Numbered from the stretch's first letter, positions 1 to 8,355 are shown. The stretch is 64,000 nucleotides of DNA from Promethearchaeota archaeon (GCA_019057795.1 JAHLWS010000062.1:1-64000); one strand, 5' to 3'. Notes: generated by a model not told the origin, from the sequence alone. Made by a program: numbers and translations.

Positions 1-410
1 ATGTGGCAGATCTTGATACCGGCTTGGCGGTCATCGATGTTTCCGACCCGACAAACCCGGGAAAGCCCGTATACGAAGACACGAGCCAACATGCTCATGG
101 CGTTTACGTGAGAGGAGATTACGCCTTTGTGACATCTGCTTATTCGGGCTTGGCGGTCATCGACGTTTCCGACCCGACAAACCCAGGAACGCCAGTCTAC
201 GAAGACACGACCGGAAGAGCATGGGATGTTTTCGTGAGCGGAGATTACGCCTACGTGGCAGATCTTTATTCGGGCTTGGCGGTCATCGACATTTCCGACT
301 GGACTGGAGGAGCAATTCCATTTGGTAATTTTTTCTTGATAATCATTGGATTTAGCGTAATTTGCTTAATTTTTACCAAAAAACGCCAAATTAATCGTGG
401 AGCCAGATAA
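1..410 (+). CDS. LVIVD-repeat beta-propeller surface protein, C-terminal part
   Basis: The reading frame is open from the window edge (phase from base 3), so the true start lies upstream. It encodes about 135 residues of tandem repeats of roughly 43 residues, each carrying a GDYAYVAD-like strand, a GLAVIDVSDPTNP segment and a PVYEDT segment. These are LVIVD repeats, which fold as beta-propeller blades in secreted or cell-surface proteins. After the last repeat comes a short Gly/Pro linker, one hydrophobic segment (about residues 107-125) and a basic tail (KKRQINR), the usual layout of a C-terminal membrane anchor with the propeller outside. The repeats are nearly identical at DNA level, so copy number may vary. 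Ligand and partner are unknown. Confidence 0.85.
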   Translation, partial: VADLDTGLAVIDVSDPTNPGKPVYEDTSQHAHGVYVRGDYAFVTSAYSGLAVIDVSDPTNPGTPVYEDTTGRAWDVFVSGDYAYVADLYSGLAVIDISDWTGGAIPFGNFFLIIIGFSVICLIFTKKRQINRGAR

Positions 411-460
411 TAAATCAACAATCCAACAAATTAGTGTTACTACCTTTTAGGTGTTAAAGA

Positions 461-470
461 TTTTTTTTTT
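461..470 (+). terminator. T-run, candidate terminator
   Basis: A run of ten T lies about 50 bases after the stop of the LVIVD protein. Archaeal transcription commonly ends in such T-runs without a hairpin. The gene converging from the other side stops at 548. Confidence 0.4.
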
Positions 471-547
471 ACTTATTTTATTATTATTTAGTCAGATACT
501 GATGTAATGTATTAAAAGAAAACCGAAAAATGTTTTTTTTTCATTTA

Positions 548-2134
548 TTACTTAAATGTATATCTTTTTCCTTTTTCAGGCAAAATTACTTTTCCAGATA
601 ATCCAAATTCTTGAAATGTTTCGGGATGTTCCGTATGTACGGGTATTATATTTTCGGCATCAATTCTTTGAAGAAAATCTATTAAATCATCAACACTACA
701 ATGACCAGACGAATGAATTGTCTCACTCTTCGAAATGTTAAACCTCTTAAGCCATGCGTCTAATTTTTCTTCTTTAATTTTCATCGCTTCACTAAATGGA
801 TCTGTAGTTGAGTTTAAAAAAAGTGTCGTTCCTGGTTTTTGATTTAGATCAATCAACTCACTTAACATAAAATCATCGAGAAAAAGTAAGTATTTATCGG
901 GTTCATTTTTGACGTCCTTATAAGATACATAATTATCGATGTTAAAAATGTCATTCTGATATCCTTTATAATCTGCGGATTCGAATTTGCCCCAACTTTT
1001 TCTGGGTAAATATACTACTAAGTTTTTATCGCTATAATTGGGAAGGTCGTAATCTTTATAATATTGTTTTATAGTATTTCCCTCCATATCATCAAGGCTC
1101 ATTCTAAAACTATCAATAAAATGGAATATCTTAGGACTAATTGCGAACCTTCTATCGAATTTCTTAGCGAGTGAGTAATATAATAATATTCTATCAAGGT
1201 TTCTGGAGGGAAACCTCACAAGGATTAATCCCGGGTGGTTTTGTATGATACTTTTTGATCGACTTTTTACGTCATTTTCAGATTGTTCATCATCATGATA
1301 AGTTCCTTTCCTGTAAGATTCAACATTAGGAACTCTTGTACCTTCCGTAATTATAGCTATAGGATTGGAATTTCGAGCATGTGTAATGAAATTATTCACC
1401 CATTCGGAATGGAATCCATGTCTTTTAAAATCTCCCGTATAAATAACACTTCTCCCGTTGTATTCTACTATATACGAGCATGCTCCGGGAATAGAGTGAT
1501 CTGTTTGGTATTGTGTTATTTTAATCTCGCCCTTAGGAGAGTTAAAATGTATTGACTTGCCATCTTTAATTATATTAATTGGTCTCTTCGTTTCTGCTTG
1601 TGGGTAATCTGGGATCTTTGCTCTCTTATAATCAACTTCACAAGCAGCATTCTTTTTTTTTTTAGGAACCATTTTAAATAATTCATAAAATTTTAAAACT
1701 TGGGGCAGAAGGTTGTCAGTTGAAGTATCAGTGAGATGCTCTATAATAGTTTTTGACATCCAATTCAAATAAATCGGTGTATTTTGCTTTAGAAATCCCA
1801 TAAATTTATAATGGTCCATATGTGCGTGCGTAAGAAAAAACGCGTCAACAATATTTTCATTAGTAGTAATAATTTTATATGGTTCTGAATTTAAAATATC
1901 TGAAAATGGCGTAATTAGATCGTTCCGGTATAATTTATTAATGGAGGGTATAAGACCTAAGTACAAATAATCAATGATTCCATTTAATTTGCGTGGATTT
2001 AGGAATTCTGAAAAATATTTTTGATTTTCACTAAAAGAAAGACCAAAGTCAAAGAGAAACTTTTTATCTCCAATATTAATGAAGATTTTATTTCCTCCAA
2101 TTTCGTTAATTCCACCAAAAATTTCAAGATTCAT
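548..2134 (-). CDS. RNase J-like metallo-beta-lactamase fold protein
   Basis: A 528-residue protein. The N-terminus has the GGINEIGGNK-type start of the RNase J / beta-CASP branch, then the metal-binding THAHMDH motif (HxHxDH, about residue 103), a GACSYIVEY strand, a YTGDFKRHG metal-ligand motif, and near the C-terminus SSGHCSVDDL and IPVHTEHPETF, which match the last beta-CASP motifs. Members of the family are zinc-dependent 5'-3' exo- or endoribonucleases. Family assignment is firm; whether this copy processes RNA in this organism is inference. It is longer than a minimal beta-lactamase fold and carries an inserted charged segment (MVPKKKKNAACEV). It stands alone, transcribed from an AT-rich intergenic region. 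Confidence 0.8.
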   Translation of the reverse strand: MNLEIFGGINEIGGNKIFINIGDKKFLFDFGLSFSENQKYFSEFLNPRKLNGIIDYLYLGLIPSINKLYRNDLITPFSDILNSEPYKIITTNENIVDAFFLTHAHMDHYKFMGFLKQNTPIYLNWMSKTIIEHLTDTSTDNLLPQVLKFYELFKMVPKKKKNAACEVDYKRAKIPDYPQAETKRPINIIKDGKSIHFNSPKGEIKITQYQTDHSIPGACSYIVEYNGRSVIYTGDFKRHGFHSEWVNNFITHARNSNPIAIITEGTRVPNVESYRKGTYHDDEQSENDVKSRSKSIIQNHPGLILVRFPSRNLDRILLYYSLAKKFDRRFAISPKIFHFIDSFRMSLDDMEGNTIKQYYKDYDLPNYSDKNLVVYLPRKSWGKFESADYKGYQNDIFNIDNYVSYKDVKNEPDKYLLFLDDFMLSELIDLNQKPGTTLFLNSTTDPFSEAMKIKEEKLDAWLKRFNISKSETIHSSGHCSVDDLIDFLQRIDAENIIPVHTEHPETFQEFGLSGKVILPEKGKRYTFK

Positions 2135-2364
2135 TTTTACATTATGGATAAATGAATTGTAGATATAAAAATAATAACCCTAAATAGAATCATAAAACAA
2201 TTGAGATATAAACCTTTACTTTATGATTTCATTTGATATTAATTAGATTCTTTTGTATAATTAGACAGAGAAGTTTTTTTTAAATTTTTTTTTTCCATTA
2301 TTGAATTAACTAAATATAACATTAAGATTACTAAATTTATTAAAAAAATAAAAGAAAGGATTAT

Positions 2365-2496
2365 TTAATCGAAATTTATTTCACATTGGCTGCAGAAATT
2401 GGTTTTAATAGGCAATTTCTTGCCACAGTTTGGGTAGAATTTGCTATCAAGGTTTTCCGTGATAGAATCGTTGCTCTTTGCTTTTTATGTAGAAAC
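2365..2496 (-). pseudogene. Detached zinc-ribbon tail of the upstream membrane protein
   Basis: Continuing in the same frame past the TAA stop of the membrane protein at 2497-2499, there is a second TAA at 2485-2487 and then an open stretch ending FYPNCGKKLPIKTNFCSQC plus a few residues before TAA at 2365. This is a zinc-ribbon of the CPxCG...FCxxCG type in which the first Cys is Tyr. Such ribbons are a common C-terminal addition on small archaeal membrane proteins. The simplest reading is that the tail was once part of the upstream protein and was cut off by nonsense mutations. The rest of the 2135-2496 intergenic region is AT-rich with nothing else recognised. Confidence 0.5.
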
Positions 2497-2967
2497 TTAT
2501 TTTTTCACTTTCTCAGGTTTCTTTATTCCATATCGACCAATAACAGCAAGGATAGTTCCAGTAAACGCAAGCCCTGTATTATATGTAAACAAGCTGTACA
2601 TTTGAGTCAAAATTGTTTGAACGGCAGGGCTGACGCCAATGCCCGAGTATCCCAAGATCCAAATACCTACGTAAAAGACTAACCCTAACATTCCAAAACT
2701 CGTGGCAACCATAATGATAATTTTACCTAATCTAATTTGGTCAATCAATATCAAGATAGCTCCTACGATAACAGAATATCCCCCATAAAAGGCAATGTAC
2801 TCTAAAACAGTTAGTATTACGGCTACCAATGGCATAAATTCTGGACTAATATAAGAAGATACAAGATTAGCCAAATAGACGTAAAACACGGCGCTCCCAA
2901 TTGCTGAACCTATAATCATTAAAGTCCCACCAAGAAAACACAATAAAATCCATATTAAATTTTTCAT
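2497..2967 (-). CDS. Small four-helix membrane protein of unknown function
   Basis: A protein of about 156 residues from the ATG at 2967; a longer reading from 3045 would overlap the fdhD stop and adds a charged, non-conserved-looking leader, so the internal ATG followed directly by a hydrophobic segment is preferred. It has four predicted membrane helices separated by short loops and ends in a basic KKPEKVKK tail. No family is recognised. It lies just downstream of fdhD on the same strand. A decayed zinc ribbon follows in frame beyond the stop. Confidence 0.6.
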   Translation of the reverse strand: MKNLIWILLCFLGGTLMIIGSAIGSAVFYVYLANLVSSYISPEFMPLVAVILTVLEYIAFYGGYSVIVGAILILIDQIRLGKIIIMVATSFGMLGLVFYVGIWILGYSGIGVSPAVQTILTQMYSLFTYNTGLAFTGTILAVIGRYGIKKPEKVKK

Positions 2968-3044
2968 TAATCCCACTTTTTTAAATTTTTTTTTATTTAA
3001 GATATCAATAATATAAAAATTAAAGTTTGAGTTTTTACAACACA

Positions 3045-3854
3045 CTAAATTTTAATTCTTTTGGGGTGAGTATAAATATTCATCGTCCCACCCCTGACAA
3101 AGCCAATTAAAGTAATACCATAGGAAAAAGCTAATCTTATACCTGATTCAATAGCGGCAGATAACGAAGCAATAATAGGGATTTGCGCTCTTACAACCTT
3201 CAGAACCGAATCGCCCGTTAACCTACCGGTTGAGGTTAAAATTTTATTGTCGAACGATTCTCCTTTCAATAACAAATACCCAATTACTTTATCTATCGCG
3301 TTGTGCCTTCCTATATCTTCTTTGACAGTTAATAGGTTCCCCTTCATATCAAAGATCGCAGCTCCGTGACAACCGCCTGTCTCTCTAAACAGTTTTGTTT
3401 CTTGTTGCATCTTAATAATAGTCGAAAAAATCACTTCTTGGCTTATTGTCTCTTGTTTTTTAAGATCAAATGTTACTTTGGTCTCCTTCAATTTCTCTTT
3501 AATTAAATTGCGCCAAGGCGATGGAATTCCACAAGTAGTATCAATCACTCTACTAACGGGATTCACATCTAAAATTTTTGAACTGAAATTAATAGTCTCC
3601 ACTAAGTCAACGTAAACCCGTTCATCTATATTATCAATCTTGATAGCTTTAATATCTTCGATACAATTTATGATTCCTATAGAATACAAGAATCCTGTAG
3701 CCAATTCTTTTAAGTCTTTATTTAAACATATTATATTCACTAAAGGTTCTGAATTTACAATAATATCGATTGGGCTCTCTATTAGAACAACATCTATCTC
3801 TTCGATTCTTTGATTCTTGCGAATTTTAGTAATATTTACATTTCTTTGAAACAT
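3045..3854 (-). CDS. fdhD: FdhD-type sulfurtransferase for Mo/W-pterin enzymes
   Basis: A 269-residue protein with the FdhD/NarQ signature: the TTCG segment around residue 108, the ETGGCHGAA motif, the VKEDIGRHNAIDKVIG motif, TSTGRLTGDSV and the C-terminal GFVRGGTMNIYT. FdhD transfers sulfur from a cysteine desulfurase to the bis-pterin molybdenum or tungsten cofactor of formate dehydrogenases and relatives. The well-studied enterobacterial protein has a CxxC pair (CGVCG); here only Cys108 is present and the second position is Ser/Pro (CGIPSP). A likely client in this window is formylmethanofuran dehydrogenase (fwdB), which belongs to the same superfamily; that link is inference. Confidence 0.9.
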   Translation of the reverse strand: MFQRNVNITKIRKNQRIEEIDVVLIESPIDIIVNSEPLVNIICLNKDLKELATGFLYSIGIINCIEDIKAIKIDNIDERVYVDLVETINFSSKILDVNPVSRVIDTTCGIPSPWRNLIKEKLKETKVTFDLKKQETISQEVIFSTIIKMQQETKLFRETGGCHGAAIFDMKGNLLTVKEDIGRHNAIDKVIGYLLLKGESFDNKILTSTGRLTGDSVLKVVRAQIPIIASLSAAIESGIRLAFSYGITLIGFVRGGTMNIYTHPKRIKI

Positions 3855-4084
3855 CTACCATTCCTTTTTCTTGATTAAGTTAATATTAAAAGAAGGTTTA
3901 AATATATTTTAATTACTTAGCTAATAAAATAAACTTCTATTTATTATAAATCTATTACAAAGCAATTTTAAACGATTTAGATTGATTGAAAGGGATTATA
4001 ATACTTTCGAGCAAATTTCGAATGTATTTAGAATTAAAGTAAAGTTGACAACAATATTAAGGAAAAATTGACTCTTACCTTTGA

Positions 4085-4094
4085 TTTAAATATT
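4085..4094 (+). promoter_or_regulatory. TATA-like element before mntA-type gene
   Basis: TTTAAATATT is centred about 27 bases upstream of the ATG at 4116, the normal archaeal TATA-to-start-site distance, so the transcript would be leaderless or nearly so. No Shine-Dalgarno sequence precedes the ATG, which agrees. Confidence 0.4.
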
Positions 4095-4115
4095 ACAAAC
4101 TCCTTATAAAATTAG

Positions 4116-4559
4116 ATGAAGAGACCTAGATATAAAATCATATCCTTTCAAGAGTTGAAACAAGGTACGAATGGTGTGTTTGAGCAATATGATGAAATTC
4201 AATTAGCATATCTTTATGGCTCATATGCTAACGCAACTCAAACAGAATTTAGTGATATTGATATAGGAATTGTTTTAGTAGAAAGTTTTAAAGAATCAGC
4301 TCTTTACTTTGCTGAATTAAGCGTTAAGATTGAAAAAACTTTAAATTCCCAAATTAATGTAGATTTAAGAATTTTAAATGAAGCAACACCTCGATTTTTA
4401 TTTCAAGTAATCAAAAATAATAAAATTCTATATTGCAAGAATAAAAAATTTATGCATGAGTATGAACTAAAGGTTATGTATGAGTATCAAGATATTAAAC
4501 CAATGTTAGACATGTACGATAAGATTTCAGTAATGGAGGTATTTAATGATGAAAATTGA
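4116..4559 (+). CDS. MntA-like nucleotidyltransferase antitoxin
   Basis: A 147-residue minimal nucleotidyltransferase. The polymerase-beta-fold active site is visible as YLYGSYANA (Gly35-Ser36) followed by SDIDIGI with the two metal-binding aspartates at 47 and 49. Its stop overlaps the start of the HEPN gene by 14 bases, the usual toxin-antitoxin arrangement. In the characterised MntA/HepT system the nucleotidyltransferase adds AMP to a tyrosine of the HEPN toxin and so silences it; the partner here carries the matching RX4HXY motif, so the same mechanism is likely. The function of this particular pair (phage defence, plasmid-type maintenance) is inference. Confidence 0.85.
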   Translation: MKRPRYKIISFQELKQGTNGVFEQYDEIQLAYLYGSYANATQTEFSDIDIGIVLVESFKESALYFAELSVKIEKTLNSQINVDLRILNEATPRFLFQVIKNNKILYCKNKKFMHEYELKVMYEYQDIKPMLDMYDKISVMEVFNDEN

Positions 4560-4989
4560 TCGTGATGTTCTTTTAACTAGATTTAAAAAAATGGACAATT
4601 TAATTCAAAATTTAAAAGAAATAAAGAAAAAACCCAAAGATGAATTCCTCTCTAATTACCTCCTTCATTTAAGCACTCAAAGAGCCTTAGAAATGTGTAT
4701 TAATATTTGTATCGATGTCGGAAACCATATTCTTTCAATGAATAAGAACGGAAAACCAGAAACTTATAGTGATATTTTCACTGAATTATCGAAACTAGGT
4801 TTAATAAATAAAGAATTGAAAGAAATTCTTATAAAAATGGTAAAGTTCCGTAATCTTTTAGGCCATTTGTATATGGAAATAAGCAACGAAAAAATATATG
4901 AAATTCTCCAAGAAAATCTTGATGATTTCAATCTTTTTAAAAAAGAGATATATTCGAAATTTAAAGAACAATTATTAAATGAAAAGTAA
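4546..4989 (+). CDS. HepT-like HEPN ribonuclease toxin
   Basis: A 147-residue all-helical HEPN protein (DUF86/HepT type). The catalytic RX4HXY motif is seen as RNLLGHLY, with Arg102, His107 and the modifiable Tyr109. HEPN proteins of this group are metal-independent RNases that cleave RNA, including tRNA ends, and are inactivated by AMPylation of the motif tyrosine. Translation is coupled to the preceding nucleotidyltransferase (14-base overlap; tandem ATG codons at 4546 and 4549). All motif residues are present, so the toxin looks intact. Confidence 0.85.
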   Translation: MMKIDRDVLLTRFKKMDNLIQNLKEIKKKPKDEFLSNYLLHLSTQRALEMCINICIDVGNHILSMNKNGKPETYSDIFTELSKLGLINKELKEILIKMVKFRNLLGHLYMEISNEKIYEILQENLDDFNLFKKEIYSKFKEQLLNEK

Positions 4990-5022
4990 AAATAAATTAA
5001 AAGTAATTAGAAACGATAATTT

Positions 5023-5871
5023 TTAAACAGCTACAAATAACCTGCCATTGACACCTATATTTAATTCCCCAGTCTTCTTCGAAATAGCAGAATGGTTTTT
5101 CTTTACAGAATGGTCTCCACTGTACTCAATAAATTTCCCGGTTATTTTTTCACCATTGAATAGTTCGATTTCTTTAACTTCCCCAATTTTTATAAATGAT
5201 GGAAGTACGGGGGTTTTTCCCTTAATCACTATAGTTCCTTTTATTTGGTCTGCTCCAACGCAGCGGTCTGCATCGCCTTCAACTACGATGGTCGCACCAT
5301 GTGAATGAAGCCCTAAAAACGCTGCTGCTCCGCCACAATATAAAGTAGGGAATCTTTTAGCAATTCTAGAACCGTTTGCCCATATCATTGATTCGCTACC
5401 AACTTTGCCTTTAACTCGAATCACACCATTTCTCATTCCCTGCCAGAATCCTCTATATGCCGCGCCTGTATAATGGCCAGAATCTCCATTGATCTCAAGT
5501 TCACCACCTTTAAGCATAGCTCCAGCCCAATCGTCGGCATTTCCATTAACTACGATTTTTCCCCCTGACATGTTATTTCCTACGTGCATACCGACATCAC
5601 TATTAATCACGATTTCTCCTCCTTTCATTTTTTCTCCAATACGCTTTACGTTAGATACATCGCCATCTATAATAATTTTAGTGTCAGTAACTTCAGCTGA
5701 TTTTCCAGAAACATCAAAAAAATCGCCAATAGTCGTTAGTTCTTTAGCGTAATATAACGGTAATTTCTTGATATCGCTTAAAGATTTCCCAGCGAAATTA
5801 TCTGGTGTGATACTATCTGCTTCTAAAGGAAAATCTAGTTTCTTTTTTATTTTTAACTTAATATCGGCCAA
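5023..5871 (-). CDS. fwdC: Formylmethanofuran dehydrogenase subunit C
   Basis: A 282-residue protein made largely of Gly-rich GxxMxxGxIxxxG repeats that form a right-handed beta-helix homologous to the glutamate synthase C-terminal domain (for example GEIVINSDVGMHVGNNM, GGELEINGDSGHYTGAAY). FwdC is the scaffold subunit linking FwdA, FwdB and FwdD. The start is a TTG at 5871, three bases after the fwdB stop; the ribosome-binding sequence GGTGAG overlaps the end of fwdB, so translation is coupled. It is the last gene of the operon mvhD-fwdGFDBC. Confidence 0.92.
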   Translation of the reverse strand: MADIKLKIKKKLDFPLEADSITPDNFAGKSLSDIKKLPLYYAKELTTIGDFFDVSGKSAEVTDTKIIIDGDVSNVKRIGEKMKGGEIVINSDVGMHVGNNMSGGKIVVNGNADDWAGAMLKGGELEINGDSGHYTGAAYRGFWQGMRNGVIRVKGKVGSESMIWANGSRIAKRFPTLYCGGAAAFLGLHSHGATIVVEGDADRCVGADQIKGTIVIKGKTPVLPSFIKIGEVKEIELFNGEKITGKFIEYSGDHSVKKNHSAISKKTGELNIGVNGRLFVAV

Positions 5872-5874
5872 GCA

Positions 5875-7229
5875 TTACTCACCTATCTTTTCTTTCACTT
5901 TTTCAATTAATCTTTCTAATATTTCTTTGTCAGACAAACATTCTCCAGGTGGTTCCTTTACTTTTCTCAATCTTAAAGGAACATTATCCATACGGTAAGC
6001 AGTTCCCTCGCACTCAATACCGGCAAACGCTGCAGGCAAAATTACGTCGGCAAATGCAGATGTCGGCGTTTCATGCGGTTCTATTGAAATTAGGGGATGT
6101 TTGAATAAATTTCTTACTGATGCTGCGGGAAAATTACTTGCCGGATCAGAGGCTACAATTAATGCTGCGTCTACTTCGTCTCTCATTAGAAGATCAACAG
6201 AAGAGAATTCTCCAGGATTATAACGCGGATATCCTCTTGAAAAGTCAATAGAATACGCGTAACCTGTATTCCAAGTAAAAACTTGATTTGCTCCAGCGAC
6301 ATTGTAATGCCCTCGCATGGGTGTCAAAAGAAATTTAGTATGGTCGTTCAGCTCCCTAACTAAGCATATTGCTGTGTCAACGTTGCGATGATGTGCTAAT
6401 GTTTGCGTTAAACCCATGCCAAAGAAGATTACTCCAAACTTACACGACTTTAATATTTTCACTAGTTCTTTCATTTTTTCTAATGGAACGCCAGCAACCT
6501 CTTTTACGTCTAGCTCTGTACCTCTTACCATTGCTCTAATTGCATTTAATAGTTCGTAATCCTCGTTAGGATTTATTTTAATGTATAAGTCTGCAATTTG
6601 GGCAGTGTGAGTATTTCTCGGGTCTACAACTACGATAAATCTATCGTTTCTACCATCAGTTCTAAAATAACCCCTCACAAAATTGCTGTATCTACTTAAA
6701 TGTCGAGGGTGAGCATGAACTGGATTAGACCCCCAAAAAATTACTAAATCGGCTCTATTTTTATATTCTCCTAAAGTGGACGATGGCGCACCGACATCTT
6801 GAATTGCTAATAAGCTAGGACCGTGACAAACCGAAGCTGTATTATCCAAAAGAGCGTTTAATGTTTCTGCTAACTCAACGCCTTTACTTTGGGCTTCACA
6901 TTCAGTGCTGGAGAATCCATACAATAAAGGTCTTTTGGCATTAACTAATATCTCGGCAGCTTTATCAAGTGCTTCGTCCCATGAAACTTCTTTAAACTCT
7001 CCTTTATTTTTAATTAAAGGCTTTAAATAACGATGCTCGCTATTTGAGGATAAGAATTTTTTACTGCCGATTTGGCAAGCGTTTCTCACTTCAACAACTT
7101 TATTTTGTTTAACATCCATATCTATTTCAAGATCGTCGCAAAATGTGCCGCATACCGCAAAATACTGATATAGTATTATCTAAACGGGCAAGGAACATCA
7201 TAGACGGTCTTAAGCTTTCTTTCTACCAT
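5875..7229 (-). CDS. fwdB: Formylmethanofuran dehydrogenase subunit B, split by a 29-nt intron
   Basis: Catalytic subunit of formylmethanofuran dehydrogenase, a W/Mo bis-pterin enzyme reducing CO2 to formate. Reading from the ATG at 7229, placed 6 bases after AAAGGAGGG, gives MVERKLKTVYDVPCPF and then a stop. The rest of the protein, starting CGTFCDDLEID, lies in another frame 29 nt on. Joining 7229-7182 to 7152-5875 restores the family motif C-x2-C-x3-C (Cys14, 17, 21) with the fourth ligand at RNAC (Cys42), and gives 441 residues, the normal size. The metal ligand at the position that is Cys or Sec in the family is Cys101 (STECEAQ, codon TGT), so this is not a selenoprotein. Further motifs: VIFWGSNPVHAHPRH and VASDPASNFP. 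Starting at the internal ATG (7119) would lose three of the four cluster ligands. See the intron entry. Confidence 0.9.
7153..7181 (-). other. Predicted BHB intron in fwdB (29 nt)
   Basis: The segment interrupts fwdB after codon 16. In the sense strand the 5' exon end CCGU (7187-7184) pairs with GCGG at the intron end (7158-7155) to form a four-base helix. Two three-base bulges flank it: UU^A (7183-7181) and UA^U (7154-7152). The outer exon helix is UUGC (7191-7188) with GCGG (7151-7148). The inner helix is AAUACU (7177-7172) with AGUAUU (7166-7161) and a five-base loop. Archaeal splicing endonuclease cuts between the second and third base of each bulge; those two positions are exactly the junctions needed to restore the protein. 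Splicing itself is inferred. Confidence 0.85.
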
Positions 7230-7242
7230 ATTTTTCCCTCCT

Positions 7243-7638
7243 TTAAGCTTCTTTCAATTTTCCTATTAATTCTAAAGCATCTAATACCTTTCCGCTTTTA
7301 ATAACTTCAACCTTTGCTTTCATCCCTTTATATGTTGGAGTGCCACACCCTTGTGAATCGGGATTCACAAGCTGATTAGCCCATGGTCCCATCGGAACAA
7401 ATAATATCCCAGGATGAGGTCCCTCTTCTGAAATCGTAGAGTAGACTATGACTTCTCCAAAATCAGTTGTAATCTTAACGGGAGTTCCAACAAGGCAATC
7501 TAGTTTTTTAAAGTCGGTTCTATCGAAGGCACAGATACCCGCAGCTCGGACATTTTCCTTTGATACTTTTCCACCTTCAAGAGCTACTCCCTGGTTAATA
7601 GTTCGACCAGTTAATAAAATAAAATTTTCTAAACTCAT
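7243..7638 (-). CDS. fwdD: Formylmethanofuran dehydrogenase subunit D
   Basis: A 131-residue protein of the molybdopterin dinucleotide-binding fold (the C-terminal domain of larger Mo/W oxidoreductases, separate here). Visible features are the LTGRTINQG start, the VGTPVKITTDFGEVIVYS strand pair, and the FVPMGPWANQLVNPDSQGCGTPTYKG segment that contacts the pterin. It completes the active-site cavity around the cofactor held by FwdB. It starts at an ATG with AAAAGGAGGG upstream, one base after the stop of the polyferredoxin gene, and its stop lies 13 bases before the fwdB ATG. Confidence 0.92.
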   Translation of the reverse strand: MSLENFILLTGRTINQGVALEGGKVSKENVRAAGICAFDRTDFKKLDCLVGTPVKITTDFGEVIVYSTISEEGPHPGILFVPMGPWANQLVNPDSQGCGTPTYKGMKAKVEVIKSGKVLDALELIGKLKEA

Positions 7639-7640
7639 TT

Positions 7641-8351
7641 TTAAGAGCCCTCCTTTTTACTCCATCTTAATGTTTTCAATCTTTCTAATAGTGGTGGCCA
7701 AAATAGTTTGCTAAATTCACCAGAAGTTTTCACTTCGGTAATTTCAAGCTGCAACGCTCCCGTTGGACAAACATTATCGCACGCTCCGCAAGCCACGCAC
7801 GCATCTGGGTCGACAACTTCTACATTTTTAGACATTTCCCAACCGTGCTCAGGTCTTTTAGCTATTTCAATCGTTCCTGAGGGGCACACTTCAGCGCAAG
7901 ATCCACATCCCTTAGCACATTCTTCGTCAATAACATTCACAGTTGCTTTAGCGTATTGTTTTACTATTCTATCATTTTTTAGCTTTTTCGCTTCAAATTC
8001 AATTTTAGGAACTACTTTTTGAGCAACAATAGGGATATCTGTTAAATTAATAATTTCTCCGTCTTTTTTTAGCGTTAATGCGCCAAATGGGCACATAACT
8101 ACGCAAGTGCCACAAAAAACACATTTACGAGGGTCGTATATTTCTGATATTATATCTTCGGTATTGGGAAAACGTCGTGATGCTCCAACTGGTCCTCTGG
8201 AAATAGCTTCTTTGGGACATACTCGGGCGCAAGTTCCACACCCCACGCATTTGGATCTATTTAAAATAAGTTCTAAGCTTTCTGTTAAAAATTGAACTTT
8301 TACATGTTCCTCTTCTTGAGTTAACGTTCTAGATATTTTAGGAAACGACAT
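7641..8351 (-). CDS. fwdF: Polyferredoxin FwdF-like, four [4Fe-4S] clusters
   Basis: A 236-residue iron-sulfur protein with four clear ferredoxin motifs: CVGCGTCARVCP, CVFCGTCVVMCP, CAKGCGSCAEVCP and CVACGACDNVCP. Classical methanogen FwdF has about eight clusters, so this is a shorter version. It passes electrons to the FwdB catalytic site. The ATG at 8351 is chosen because GGAGGGTG sits 8-9 bases upstream and because it follows the fwdG stop by 4 bases; a longer frame reaching 8390 would overlap fwdG. The third motif has one extra residue (CxxxCxxC), still compatible with a cluster. Confidence 0.85.
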   Translation of the reverse strand: MSFPKISRTLTQEEEHVKVQFLTESLELILNRSKCVGCGTCARVCPKEAISRGPVGASRRFPNTEDIISEIYDPRKCVFCGTCVVMCPFGALTLKKDGEIINLTDIPIVAQKVVPKIEFEAKKLKNDRIVKQYAKATVNVIDEECAKGCGSCAEVCPSGTIEIAKRPEHGWEMSKNVEVVDPDACVACGACDNVCPTGALQLEITEVKTSGEFSKLFWPPLLERLKTLRWSKKEGS

Positions 8352-8355
8352 TTTT

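Noticed and set aside
5875-7229. Selenocysteine or programmed frameshift as the explanation for the broken fwdB start
   Set aside because: The stop met after PCPF is TAA, not TGA, the interruption is 29 nt with a BHB fold, and the Sec-prone active-site position is a TGT Cys codon. A simple frameshift or TTT-to-TTT ribosome hop would leave wrong spacing between the cluster cysteines.
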